Shown: in pieces, positions 8,798 through 18,141 of the stretch
Layout: every line of letters starts with the position of its first letter
Numbering within the stretch: position 1 is the stretch's first letter
Notes under the pieces: generated by a model
The model's database searches: none
The model's input: the letters and a program-made list of their open reading frames with translations, nothing else
What the model was told of the DNA's origin: nothing
Assembly: GCA_015062285.1 (NCBI GenBank)
Contig: SUUY01000003.1
Location: forward strand, 124,001-188,000
DNA from: Alphaproteobacteria bacterium
GTDB taxonomy: Bacteria; Pseudomonadota; Alphaproteobacteria; RF32; CAG-239
DNA: 64,000 nucleotides
Direction of reading: 5' to 3'
Made by a program: the position numbers and the translations under genes

Positions 8798-10552
8798 TTA
8801 CTCTCCCTTAAATATCATACCATTAACCGGTTTTCCGTTTTCGGTTCTTAATACAAAGCACTCTTTGGTTATATCATCAAAACCATTATCAATCAACAAA
8901 TTTTCTACATATTGCGGGTTGTGTTTATAGCGTCCATTAGGCTGTATTGTGTACTTGCTTTCTTCATCTGATATCTCAATAGAAAGTAGTATCTTTTTGT
9001 TTTTTATTGATTTTATTATTTCGGAGATGTCGCCGATATATCCTAAGGCGTCTGCTGCAACCACCCAATCAAAATCATTATTATTTTGCAGGTATTCAAC
9101 AATATCAGATTGCACCAGCTTCTCATAAACTCCTTTATTTTTTGCAATATCCAGCATTTTTTGGCTAATATCTACTCCGATAAGTTTATTCCGATTATTT
9201 TTAAGAGCCTCACCAACAAGCCCCGTACCACACCCCAAATCCACAATACAACCTTCCAAAGATCCTGCAATTCTTGCCATAACCATCGGAGCTGAATAAT
9301 CCAAATTCTTGATAACCAATTCGTAATTATCAGCAAAATGGTCAAACAACTTTTCAGCATAAACTTTATTATTCTCAATATTTTCTCCTTTAAGAGCAGA
9401 ACTCATATGTCTAGCAAATTCATTATTCGAGTATGATTTGATCCAGTTTTCGGCTATTTCACAAGCTTTTTTTCGATCAACCTCTGCCAAACTTATTAAA
9501 CATTCACTGATATTTATAGATATTTCATCAAGGTTTGGTTTGTAGGATAGGGCATTAAACAACAATCCCAATGCTTCATCGTATTCACCCAAATCTTTTA
9601 ATATCATTGCCAAATTATTACTGACTTCGGCCGATTTTGGATTTATAATCACAGCATTTCTATACTCTTCCAATGCCTCTGATGTACGTTTTGCCCGTTG
9701 TAACATTTCTGCATAGTTATTATGTGCATCAAAATTATTTGCATCTAATTCTAATACTCGTTTATATCTTTTCTCTGCTTCTTCAAAGTTATTTTCCTGA
9801 CTGTTTATATCAGCCAAACCAAGCAAAGCATCTATATTGTTCGGATTTAATATTTCTGCCTTAGCAAAATATATTTTAGCATTTTCTTTTTTATCATCAT
9901 GTAATGAGAGTAGAGCCAATAACACCCTTATCTCATCAGATGCCGGATTTAGATTTTTGGCACAAACCACACTATTCCATGCTTTTTCCCAATTATTTTT
10001 TTGCATATATAGTTGAGTAAGATAATAAAATATCAAAGATTCACTTGCAAACTCTTTAGCTAGTTTTTCTAAATCATCAATTGCTTTACCGATATTTTCG
10101 TCTTTGTAGCTAAATGCTAAATTTGCTTTGGCTTCTACATATTTACTGTCTATGCTTATAGCTTGTTGCCAATATTTACGAGCTTCTTCGTGCTCATTAT
10201 TTGAGATTTTAATCAAGGCAATCTCATTATAAGCTTCTTTTACCTGCGGGCATAATTTAATAGCTTTTTCAAAATACTCTAGTGCTTCTGCATTTTTTCC
10301 TAAAAGCTTAAAAGAAAAAGCCAAATTATAGTAAAAAGACACTTCATCAGGCTTGCCTTTTATAGCCTGCATAAACAGAGAACATGCTTCCGTATTTGCA
10401 TTTTTAGCTTGAGCGATAAGCCCCAATAAATTCAACACGTCTGGTTGAGAAGGGGCAGTTTCCAGAATTTGTCGATATACCGCTTCAGCTTCATCAAGCT
10501 GACCGGCTTCGTGCATAGCTACGGCATTTTTAAACATCAAATCATATGACAT
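8798..10552 (-). CDS. TPR-repeat protein with C-terminal SAM methyltransferase domain
   Basis: The first 375 or so residues of this 584-aa protein are about ten tetratricopeptide repeats, recognisable by recurring NLA/A-x-x-Y patterns (for example AHNNYAEMLQRAKRTSEALE). From about residue 410 a class-I SAM-dependent methyltransferase follows, with motif I VDLGCGTGLVGEAL and the acidic motif II GVDISQKML. Such fusions often act on unknown protein or small-molecule substrates; no substrate is evident. No signal peptide is visible, so it is probably cytosolic. It forms a two-gene unit with the downstream Nudix gene. Confidence 0.87.
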   Translation of the reverse strand: MSYDLMFKNAVAMHEAGQLDEAEAVYRQILETAPSQPDVLNLLGLIAQAKNANTEACSLFMQAIKGKPDEVSFYYNLAFSFKLLGKNAEALEYFEKAIKLCPQVKEAYNEIALIKISNNEHEEARKYWQQAISIDSKYVEAKANLAFSYKDENIGKAIDDLEKLAKEFASESLIFYYLTQLYMQKNNWEKAWNSVVCAKNLNPASDEIRVLLALLSLHDDKKENAKIYFAKAEILNPNNIDALLGLADINSQENNFEEAEKRYKRVLELDANNFDAHNNYAEMLQRAKRTSEALEEYRNAVIINPKSAEVSNNLAMILKDLGEYDEALGLLFNALSYKPNLDEISINISECLISLAEVDRKKACEIAENWIKSYSNNEFARHMSSALKGENIENNKVYAEKLFDHFADNYELVIKNLDYSAPMVMARIAGSLEGCIVDLGCGTGLVGEALKNNRNKLIGVDISQKMLDIAKNKGVYEKLVQSDIVEYLQNNNDFDWVVAADALGYIGDISEIIKSIKNKKILLSIEISDEESKYTIQPNGRYKHNPQYVENLLIDNGFDDITKECFVLRTENGKPVNGMIFKGE

Positions 10553-10630
10553 TTACAACAAATCCTTTCAAATTGACGTTATAATAGCCATTTTTAATTT
10601 AAAAATCCACAAAATTATGCAAAAAAACAC

Positions 10631-10657
10631 TTGATTTATAAAGATTAATGATATACA
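10631..10657 (+). promoter_or_regulatory. Candidate sigma-70 promoter of rpsD
   Basis: TTGATT at 10631-10636 and TATACA at 10652-10657, spaced by 15 bases, stand just before the structured leader of rpsD. The spacing is short, so a different pairing is possible. Confidence 0.4.
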
Positions 10658-10764
10658 TTGCCCTCACTTCCGGGAATGAAGACGGATCAACCGTCTCGTT
10701 TGGCAATATAAGTCAAAACTACCGGGACAATAAACTAAACTAATAAATACAAGGATTTAATTTA
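10656..10764 (+). promoter_or_regulatory. Structured 5' leader of rpsD, possible S4 autoregulatory site
   Basis: Two consecutive hairpins are visible: 10656-10678 (CATT/CCC pairing with GGG/AATG around a loop) and 10680-10696 (AGACGG pairing with CCGTCT, loop ATCAA). The hexamer CCGGGA occurs at 10670 and again at 10722. This GC content is much higher than in neighbouring intergenic DNA. Ribosomal protein S4 represses its own mRNA in other bacteria by binding leader structures; a similar role here is inference. The AAGGA ribosome site is at 10751-10755. Confidence 0.5.
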
Positions 10765-11376
10765 ATGAAAAGTATCATTTCTGCAAAGAAGAAAAAAGAA
10801 CGCCAATATGGTGTGATTTGGGGTGCTCCGAACAGCTCTGTTGCTAAAAGAGAATATGCTCCGGGTCAACATGGTCAACGTCGTAAAAAACCTACCGACT
10901 ATGGTACACAGCTCTATGCTAAGCAAAAATTAAAAACATACTACGGAAACGTTTCTGAAAAACAATTCCACAAATACTATGTTGAAGCCATTCGTCGTAG
11001 CGGTGACGCTGCCGAAAACTTGATCGGTATTTTGGAATCTCGTTTGGACAACTTGGTATATAAAGCAAAATTTGTTCCGACAATTTTCGCTGCTCGCCAA
11101 TTTGTAAACCACGGTCACGTTACCGTAAACGGCAAGAAAGTAAACATTCCTTCTTATATGGTAAAAGCAGGTGATGTTATTGAAGTAACATCTAAAGCTA
11201 AACAAATGCCCATTGTTATTGCCGCTATGGAATCTTCTAGCCGTGATTTCCCTGGATATTTGGAAGTAGATAGCAAGAAATTCTCTGCTAAATACTCATT
11301 TGTTCCTAAGTTTGAAGATGTTCCATACGCTTCTTTGATGGAACCAAACTTGGTAATCGAGTTCTACTCAAGATAA
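10765..11376 (+). CDS. rpsD: 30S ribosomal protein S4
   Basis: Full-length S4 (203 aa), the primary 16S-binding protein of the small subunit body. The conserved [12 protein letters not shown] and [17 protein letters not shown] segments of the S4 RNA-binding domain (about residues 90-155) are present. It stands alone with its own leader and terminator, as usual in alphaproteobacteria, rather than in the alpha operon. Most codons are frequent ones, fitting high expression. The start follows AAGGA with normal spacing. Confidence 0.98.
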   Translation: MKSIISAKKKKERQYGVIWGAPNSSVAKREYAPGQHGQRRKKPTDYGTQLYAKQKLKTYYGNVSEKQFHKYYVEAIRRSGDAAENLIGILESRLDNLVYKAKFVPTIFAARQFVNHGHVTVNGKKVNIPSYMVKAGDVIEVTSKAKQMPIVIAAMESSSRDFPGYLEVDSKKFSAKYSFVPKFEDVPYASLMEPNLVIEFYSR

Positions 11377-11393
11377 TAAGAACAAAATTTATA

Positions 11394-11438
11394 AAAAAAA
11401 TCCTCAGAAGTTGTGCAAACTCTGAGGATTTTTTTTGT
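11394..11438 (+). terminator. Intrinsic terminator of rpsD
   Basis: An 8-bp stem TCCTCAGA/TCTGAGGA (11401-11408 and 11421-11428) flanked by an A-run and followed by a T-run lies 25 bases after the rpsD stop. Confidence 0.88.
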
Positions 11439-11499
11439 AAAAAATAAACATTTGTGATTATATGAAGAAAATAGCAACATATTAACTGGATATTTAGTC

Positions 11500-13830
11500 A
11501 TGGAAGATATTTTTATTACAGATCCTCGCCAAGCATCTGCAAAAAAAATTGCAAAAAAAGCAACTCTCAATCCCAAAAACAAACGAGGATTTTTCCAATA
11601 TATTTTTGATCTGATAATCAAAACACTTTTGGTTTTTTCTGTTTTAGCTTTAGATTTTGTTCTTTTTGCTAAGGCTGGCATGTATAATATGTTTACAATG
11701 TCTCAAGAAATATCAATGGATTTTGCTATAATCATCACATTATTATTGGTAATTTCATTTATTCTTGTATTTTTGCTTTCTTTTTCGCTAACATTACAAA
11801 ATTTCCTCATATCTTTTGTTGTTTCCATTGTTTTTTTGGCGTTCTGCAATCAATTTATGCTAACAGATCAAGGATCAATTCTGCTTCCATATGCTGAACA
11901 TTTAGGAAACATTGGTACAGAAATATTTTCTTATTTCTCCCATTATATTATAGCTGCAATTATATTTTTTGTATCTTTCGTCTTAATTACATATTTTAAG
12001 CGCAAAACTCAGCTATACATTGTTATTTTAATGTTTGCGCTAATCGGTTTTAACATATTCAAGGCATTCAACAATAATTCTCTTAAATACTCAACAATCG
12101 ATTCTACTCTAAACGATGAGAGTGTACACCAAGATAGTCGCAATATTGTATACATAGGTTTAATTGCATCACCAAGTGTCTATAAGCTACATTCTTTTGC
12201 TGAACAAACGAAATCACCGAAAATAAAAGAAGCTGAAAACAATGTGTTGGGATTTTATCAAAAAAATAACTTTACATATTATCCGAATTCATATCTCAAG
12301 TATATCAAGCAACCTTATATGAATTTATTAGACACCTTGAATCCGCAAAACGACAAAGGACCTGAAGATATTTTGCAGTCTAAGGTTATATTAGACGGAT
12401 ATTGGAATTTCTCACAATTAGCTACAGAAAAAATATATTTGCAAAAAAATCATCTTTTTAATCTATTGCATAAAAAAGATTATAATTTAAGAGTATATCA
12501 AAACAAAAATGTAGAACTTTGTTACATTAATAACAATCCTTTTGCAAACAGATGCCAAACCAGAGTTGGAAACCCAATAGATTTAACCCAAACAGGATTT
12601 ACCATAGAACAAAAGACCGGGTTGCTGTTTGCTCAATGGCTGGAAAGTACTGGATTAGTAAAAAATGTTGATCTGATATTCGGACTGGCATCAGCCTTTG
12701 AAAGAAGTATCAGACCATTACATTTTACCACAAACATGCTTCAGGCACACAACGGATTTAAGTATTTGGATATCATTGCTTCCGATATAGCCTTAGATAA
12801 AGGAAATAACATATATTTTACAGTGCTAAACATTCCTGATAATTTATATATATATGATTCTATGTGCAATATAAAACCTCTTTTCCAATGGATTAGCGCA
12901 ACAGATAATGAGATGCATGTTAATATCAGAAAAGAAGCTTTAGCGGAACAAACAAATTGCCTTTATGGCAAATTAGAAAAATTCATACAAGATTTAGAAA
13001 GATCTGGTGCGCTCAAACAAACTGCCATTATAATACAAGGGTTGGATAATGTTTTAGGCGGAACTCCCGGAATTGAGAAAGAATTATATAAATCTTTACA
13101 AGAAACAAAGGTCGCCGGATTGGCAATTTTTGACCCTCTTAAACCCCAGGCAAACATAGATAATCGCTTCTGTGCAAGCTCTTCTTTAATTTACAATTAT
13201 ATTAATAAAACAGATAAATGTCAGGAATTTCAGGGGATAAAAACCACCGACCAACTTAAGAAAAATGCTATTAAAGAAGCAAATAAAAATCTGATTAGTG
13301 TTAATGAAGCAACAAAAGCTCAAAAAGATTTTCAAAGTTGGTACCAATCGTGGTCAACATTTAATCAGATAGAAAATTTAGATAAATCTGTTCAAATTCC
13401 CTTAGAAAAAAATATTAGTAGTGAAGAAACAGAAAAAATAATCGAAACCGTTCCTGTTGCAGATGTTGTTGCCGAATTACCATCAGAAGGTCAAGTTGAG
13501 ACAAAAAACGAAACACAGGAAGAAAAAAATGAATCCTTAGCAGAGGATGAGAAAGATATAAAAGAAAACATTTCTACAGATAACGACGCTTTATCTCAAG
13601 AAGAAAAAAAAGAACCTGTTTTAGAAAATAAATTGACTAAACCGGAGCAACTTAAAGAACAGTTCAAACAAGAGCAGGCGGCTTCAACCAACACAACAAA
13701 AGAACGAAACAACAGTTTGGTAAATATAGAAGTTAAAGTTATAGATAAAGAAGAAACTACAACCCTGAAAAAAAACACCGACAATGCTGTTCCTGTCAAC
13801 GAAAAAAACAAAAATGCAAGCAAACAATAG
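11500..13830 (+). CDS. Membrane protein with degenerate sulfatase/LTA-synthase-like periplasmic domain
   Basis: The 776-aa protein has 5-6 membrane helices in its first 190 residues, a periplasmic domain (about 200-600) and a low-complexity Glu/Lys/Thr-rich tail (about 630-776). The domain follows the rhythm of alkaline-phosphatase-superfamily phosphoglycerol or phosphoethanolamine transferases: a late strand-helix block LEKFIQDLERSGALKQTAII is where these enzymes have their second domain, but the usual metal-binding DHG motif reads GLDNVLGG and no nucleophile Thr/Ser context is visible. I infer an inactive or very divergent family member. Its last 17 bases overlap yejE, so it leads the yejEF operon. 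Confidence 0.6.
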   Translation: MEDIFITDPRQASAKKIAKKATLNPKNKRGFFQYIFDLIIKTLLVFSVLALDFVLFAKAGMYNMFTMSQEISMDFAIIITLLLVISFILVFLLSFSLTLQNFLISFVVSIVFLAFCNQFMLTDQGSILLPYAEHLGNIGTEIFSYFSHYIIAAIIFFVSFVLITYFKRKTQLYIVILMFALIGFNIFKAFNNNSLKYSTIDSTLNDESVHQDSRNIVYIGLIASPSVYKLHSFAEQTKSPKIKEAENNVLGFYQKNNFTYYPNSYLKYIKQPYMNLLDTLNPQNDKGPEDILQSKVILDGYWNFSQLATEKIYLQKNHLFNLLHKKDYNLRVYQNKNVELCYINNNPFANRCQTRVGNPIDLTQTGFTIEQKTGLLFAQWLESTGLVKNVDLIFGLASAFERSIRPLHFTTNMLQAHNGFKYLDIIASDIALDKGNNIYFTVLNIPDNLYIYDSMCNIKPLFQWISATDNEMHVNIRKEALAEQTNCLYGKLEKFIQDLERSGALKQTAIIIQGLDNVLGGTPGIEKELYKSLQETKVAGLAIFDPLKPQANIDNRFCASSSLIYNYINKTDKCQEFQGIKTTDQLKKNAIKEANKNLISVNEATKAQKDFQSWYQSWSTFNQIENLDKSVQIPLEKNISSEETEKIIETVPVADVVAELPSEGQVETKNETQEEKNESLAEDEKDIKENISTDNDALSQEEKKEPVLENKLTKPEQLKEQFKQEQAASTNTTKERNNSLVNIEVKVIDKEETTTLKKNTDNAVPVNEKNKNASKQ

Positions 13831-14845
13831 ATTGCAATTTCTGAGACAATATTGGCAACGCTTTTGTTCTAACCGCAGAGCTTTGTTATCGTTAGTTGTT
13901 TTCTCTTCTTTGTTTATTTTAACATTGTTTGCCGAGCTGATAGCTAATGATCAACCTTTGCTGATTAGATATAAAAACTCATATTATTTTCCGATTTTTC
14001 AAACCTATAATGAACAAACGTTCGGGGGAGACTTTCCGACACCAACTAATTATCACGACCCATATATTATAGAAAACATAAAACAAAACGGATATATTAT
14101 ATTTCCTCCTTTTCCCTATTCATTTAATACCATAGACTATAACCTTAATGAACCAACTCCATCTGCTCCGAGTGCTAGACATTGGTTGGGGACAGATGAT
14201 GAGGGCAGGGATATCTTAATAAGAATCATCTATGGCTTGCGTTTATCTGTAATATTTGCGTTCTCACTAACACTCTTAAGTTCAATCATCGGGATAGTTT
14301 GCGGAGCCATACAAGGATATTTTGGTGGAAAAACAGATTTAATATTTCAAAGATTTCTGGAAATATGGGAATCCTTACCTCAACTTTTTGTATTAATTAT
14401 AGTTGCTAGCATATTTGCACCTTCATTTTGGAGTTTACTGTTTATAATGCTGGCATTTAGCTGGACAGGATTGATTGGTGTTGTTCGAGCAGAATTTTTG
14501 CGAACCAGAAATTTTGAATATGTAAAAGCAGCTCATGCTTTAGGTGTTAGCAAAATTCGTGTTATGTTTAGACATATATTGCCTAATGCTCTGGTATCAA
14601 GCATAACATTTATACCTTTTATATTGTCTGAGGCTATTGTGGCCTTGACCGCCTTAGATTTTTTAGGACTTGGTCTGTCTCATGAATATCCTTCTTTAGG
14701 AGACTTGGTTCGCCAAGGAAAAGACAATTTGCAAGCTCCATGGATAGGTATATCTATATTTGTTGTTCTATCAAGTCTGTTAACTATGCTTATTTTTATA
14801 GGAGAGGGGATTCGGGATGCCTTAGATAGCAGGAGGGCAAAATAA
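13814..14845 (+). CDS. yejE: Peptide ABC transporter permease (YejE-like)
   Basis: This is a DppC/OppC-type inner-membrane permease for oligopeptide uptake, 343 aa from the ATG at 13814, which lies inside the end of the previous gene. The large periplasmic insertion between helix 1 and the rest (about residues 40-120, with PFPYSFNTIDYNLNEPTPSA) and the HWLGTDDEGRDILIRIIYG motif are characteristic of YejE. The EAA loop for contact with the ATPase is AAHALGVSKIRVMFRHILPN. It overlaps yejF by one base (TAATG). Confidence 0.93.
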   Translation: MQANNRLQFLRQYWQRFCSNRRALLSLVVFSSLFILTLFAELIANDQPLLIRYKNSYYFPIFQTYNEQTFGGDFPTPTNYHDPYIIENIKQNGYIIFPPFPYSFNTIDYNLNEPTPSAPSARHWLGTDDEGRDILIRIIYGLRLSVIFAFSLTLLSSIIGIVCGAIQGYFGGKTDLIFQRFLEIWESLPQLFVLIIVASIFAPSFWSLLFIMLAFSWTGLIGVVRAEFLRTRNFEYVKAAHALGVSKIRVMFRHILPNALVSSITFIPFILSEAIVALTALDFLGLGLSHEYPSLGDLVRQGKDNLQAPWIGISIFVVLSSLLTMLIFIGEGIRDALDSRRAK

Positions 14846-16389
14846 TGGAAATATTAAACATCAGCAACCTGGATGTATGTTTTGATAAAAATTGTCCGGT
14901 AAAAAACGTAAACTTAACTCTCAAAAAAGGCGAAATTTTAGGCATTGTCGGTGAATCAGGATCAGGTAAAACCCTAACCGCATTATCAATTATGGGTCTT
15001 CTGCCATATCCCAAGGCTCAACATAGCAAAAAATCATCTATAAAATACCATGATATAGAACTACTGAATAATCCAAATATCAATAACATCAGAGGAAATC
15101 GTATTGGCATTGTTTTTCAAGAGCCGATGTCTTCATTAAATCCACTTCATAAGATAGGCAAACAAATTGCAGAAACACTGATAACGCACCGGAAAATATC
15201 AACATCACAGGCTCAAGCAGAAACCATTGATCTCTTAAAGTTATGCGGAATTAAAAATGCCACACAAAAGATAAATGCATATCCTCATGAATTATCCGGG
15301 GGACAGCGGCAAAGAGTTATGATTGCGATGGCTATAGCAAACAAACCGGATATATTAATTGCTGATGAACCGACAACAGCTTTAGATGTAACTGTTCAAG
15401 AACAAATTATAGAACTTTTGCTTGATCTTCGCCAAAAATTAGACATGTCCATTATTTTTATAAGTCATGATCTTAGATTAATTAATCGTATAGCTGATAG
15501 TGTTGCCATTATGAAAGATGGAAAGATAATTGAGCAAGGAAAATGTCATCAAATATTTAATCAACCGCAGCATAATTACACTAAAACATTAATAGAATCT
15601 CATAATATCTTGATAAAAAAAGATAAAACATCAAAAACATTGGTTTCCTTAAGCAATATAGAAGTCAAATTTCCACAACAAAAGAATTTTTTTGGCCATG
15701 TTAGCGATTATCTAAAAGCAGTTGACAATGTTTCGATTGATATAATGGAAGGGCAAACCATCGGAATTATTGGTGAATCAGGCTCAGGTAAAACAACACT
15801 GGGACAAGCTTTGTGCAAATTAATTCCCTTTAAAGGGGGTATATTAACATCAGGCGAGATTCCGCAAAATTGGCATAAATTTGTGCAGATAGTTTTTCAA
15901 GACCCTTACAATTCTCTAAATCCTCGCATGAACATAGAGGAAATTGTAGGAGAGGGGTTACTTGTGCATTTTCCCAATCTTTCAGCGCAGGAAAGACGCA
16001 AAAGAATAATAGATGTACTTAAGGAGGTTGGTCTATCTCCCAACATTGCAAACCGTTATCCTCATGAGTTTTCCGGAGGGCAGCGGCAAAGGATAGCTAT
16101 AGCTAGAGCTTTAATTGTAGAACCAAGTTTGATTGTGCTTGACGAACCGACTTCTGCTTTAGATGTGACAATACAAGCGCAAATTTTGAAACTTTTGAAC
16201 AATATCCAAGAGAAAAAAGGTATATCATATTTATTTATATCACATAATATGCAAGCAATTAAAGCGATATCGCACCAAATTGCAGTTATGAAAGATGGAA
16301 GGATTATTGAGATTGGTAGTGCAGAACAGGTGTTTAACAATCCTAAACACTCATATACACAACAGCTTATTAAGGCATCTTTACTATGA
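14845..16389 (+). CDS. yejF: Peptide ABC transporter ATPase, two fused domains (YejF-like)
   Basis: Both nucleotide-binding domains are complete in this 514-aa protein. N-terminal half: Walker A GESGSGKT, signature LSGGQRQ, Walker B ILIADEPTTALD. C-terminal half (from about residue 265): GESGSGKTTLG, FSGGQRQ, LIVLDEPTSALD. Double-ATPase proteins of this type pair with YejB/YejE permeases. YejA (binding protein) and YejB (second permease) are not in the window, so the transporter must use components encoded elsewhere or by a different partner. It overlaps the following HD gene by 4 bases (ATGA). Confidence 0.93.
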   Translation: MEILNISNLDVCFDKNCPVKNVNLTLKKGEILGIVGESGSGKTLTALSIMGLLPYPKAQHSKKSSIKYHDIELLNNPNINNIRGNRIGIVFQEPMSSLNPLHKIGKQIAETLITHRKISTSQAQAETIDLLKLCGIKNATQKINAYPHELSGGQRQRVMIAMAIANKPDILIADEPTTALDVTVQEQIIELLLDLRQKLDMSIIFISHDLRLINRIADSVAIMKDGKIIEQGKCHQIFNQPQHNYTKTLIESHNILIKKDKTSKTLVSLSNIEVKFPQQKNFFGHVSDYLKAVDNVSIDIMEGQTIGIIGESGSGKTTLGQALCKLIPFKGGILTSGEIPQNWHKFVQIVFQDPYNSLNPRMNIEEIVGEGLLVHFPNLSAQERRKRIIDVLKEVGLSPNIANRYPHEFSGGQRQRIAIARALIVEPSLIVLDEPTSALDVTIQAQILKLLNNIQEKKGISYLFISHNMQAIKAISHQIAVMKDGRIIEIGSAEQVFNNPKHSYTQQLIKASLL

Positions 16390-16937
16390 GACAAAATTTA
16401 ATTGAAAATATAATATCTGCTTTGGGAAAAATGAAGGATCTCAAGCGTTCCGGTTGGATAAAAAGAGAGGTTATAAACCCCGAAAGCGATGCCGAGCACT
16501 GTTATAGTGTTGCAATGTTAGCTTGGTTGTTGGCTCCCAATAGCCTAAACAAAGAACATTGCTTAGAATTAGCCTTAACTCATGATTTGGCTGAAATATA
16601 CAGCGGAGACTACACACCGGTAGACGATATTAGCAAAGAAGAAAAATATCGTCGTGAATACGAAGGTATTTGCAAACTTGCATCTGAGCTGGAAAAACTG
16701 GAGCTGATTGATCTATTCAAAGAATTTGAGGCGAGGGAAACACTGGAGGCCTCATTTGTATATTGCTTAGATAAACTGGATAATATTGTTACGGCATCAT
16801 GGTATGACAACAATCATAGATCGCCACAAAAACTTCTGCCGGAATTTTCTAATTATGCGCACCGTTGTATCACAGCAATTGATAATGAGCAATTATCAGA
16901 AATAAAAGAAATATTGACTTATATCAGAAACAAATAA
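16386..16937 (+). CDS. HD-domain hydrolase (HDDC2/YfbR-like)
   Basis: The 183-aa protein carries the HD phosphohydrolase metal motif: SDAEHCYSVA (H of the first ligand), ALTHDLAEIYSGDYTP (HD pair) and a later conserved Asp in YCLDKLDN. Family members are metal-dependent 5'-deoxyribonucleotidases that act on dNMPs. Translational coupling to yejF by the ATGA overlap suggests cotranscription but not a shared function. Confidence 0.85.
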   Translation: MRQNLIENIISALGKMKDLKRSGWIKREVINPESDAEHCYSVAMLAWLLAPNSLNKEHCLELALTHDLAEIYSGDYTPVDDISKEEKYRREYEGICKLASELEKLELIDLFKEFEARETLEASFVYCLDKLDNIVTASWYDNNHRSPQKLLPEFSNYAHRCITAIDNEQLSEIKEILTYIRNK

Positions 16938-17128
16938 TACGCACATCGTATACGGATTTTGTCAAAATTGTAATTTACACATGCAACAGCTTGTTTTACC
17001 ATAATATTATCCGAGGGAAGTGCTCAATAACACTCCCGCCATTAAATCCACTTTTGTCGCATAATATATATTATGAATACAAACGAAGTGATATTTTCAG
17101 ATTCAATACAATTTTACAAACAAATGTA
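16938..17128. other. Convergent intergenic region with weak hairpin
   Basis: This 191-base gap lies between two convergent genes. It contains an imperfect hairpin around 17013-17038 (GGGAAGTG against CACTCCC) but no T-run of terminator quality. I see no coding potential, tRNA or repeat match. Confidence 0.35.
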
Positions 17129-18058
17129 CTATTGTAGTTCTCTCTTAAATTCTTCTTTTATTGTTTTATGCAACCGTTTTCCTACATGACCAAATTCCGG
17201 TACAATCACCAAGCGTGAATTTGGCAATGCCTTATGCAATTCATATGCTCCTTTAACCGGACAAACAAAATCTAATCTGTTATGAACAATTATTGCCGGA
17301 ATATTTTTAATCTTTTTAATGTTTTTCAGAATATCATTTTTAGAGTTCATAAAAAATCTGTTTTTTGCATAATGCATAAACACTCGATTACTGGCCAATG
17401 ATTTTTCATCAAGTTCCAAACAATCACCCCATTTAGGATCTAAACTGCAACACACTCTTTCATAGTAACCATAATAATTAGCCGCTTCTAATTGTTGCCT
17501 TTTGTTATTGGAGCATATTTTCTTTGCAAAACAATCGTAAATATCTCCTTTTGCTTTGTTTTCAAGGCATTCTACAAACTCAGGATAGTGCCAACGACAA
17601 CCTTCAAATTCCCACCAGGCATTCCCCATATCAGCTAAAAATACTTGAGAAAGAAGCATTTTTTCAACTTTTTCGGGGTACTTTTCAGCAAACATCAAGG
17701 CTAACGAAGATCCCCAAGACGGCCCTTTTAATATAACTTTTTCTTTTATTTCCAGATAGTTAAGCAACCTGTATGCATCATTTATCAAATCATTAGTGGT
17801 GTTGTTTTCGAGTTTTCCTTGTGGCAATGACTTGCTACAACCACGTTGATCAAACATGATAACTCTATATTTCTTTAAATTTACACCTTGGGCATAACTC
17901 GGCTTTGCGCTCCCCCCCGGACCACCATGAAAAATCAATATGGGTTTTCCCTTAGGATTACCATATTCCGCAAAAAACACCTTGTGGCCATCAATTTCGG
18001 GCAAATATCCTTGATTATAAGCTTTAGGTTCAAACCATTTTTTCCAAAAATTTATCAT
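17129..18058 (-). CDS. pip: Proline iminopeptidase / alpha-beta hydrolase
   Basis: The 309-aa protein has the proline iminopeptidase pattern: oxyanion segment HGGPGGSAKPSY, MFDQRGCSKS, nucleophile elbow GPSWGSSLALMFAEKYP (Ser near residue 115), acid in NRLDFVCPVKGA and the catalytic His in FGHVGKR. These enzymes release N-terminal proline from peptides in the cytosol. There is no signal peptide. The gene is monocistronic and convergent with the HD gene. The elbow has GPSWG where GGSWG is usual, a conservative difference. Confidence 0.88.
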   Translation of the reverse strand: MINFWKKWFEPKAYNQGYLPEIDGHKVFFAEYGNPKGKPILIFHGGPGGSAKPSYAQGVNLKKYRVIMFDQRGCSKSLPQGKLENNTTNDLINDAYRLLNYLEIKEKVILKGPSWGSSLALMFAEKYPEKVEKMLLSQVFLADMGNAWWEFEGCRWHYPEFVECLENKAKGDIYDCFAKKICSNNKRQQLEAANYYGYYERVCCSLDPKWGDCLELDEKSLASNRVFMHYAKNRFFMNSKNDILKNIKKIKNIPAIIVHNRLDFVCPVKGAYELHKALPNSRLVIVPEFGHVGKRLHKTIKEEFKRELQ

Positions 18059-18141
18059 TTTTACCTCGAAAATATTTGCAATTTGTTTCGCTTTTTAATA
18101 TATTAGCACCTGTGTTTTAATATTATGAACAGGACTATTTA

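Noticed and set aside
11500-13830. Active lipoteichoic acid synthase or EptA enzyme
   Set aside because: The metal-binding DHG motif and nucleophile context are missing, so activity cannot be claimed.
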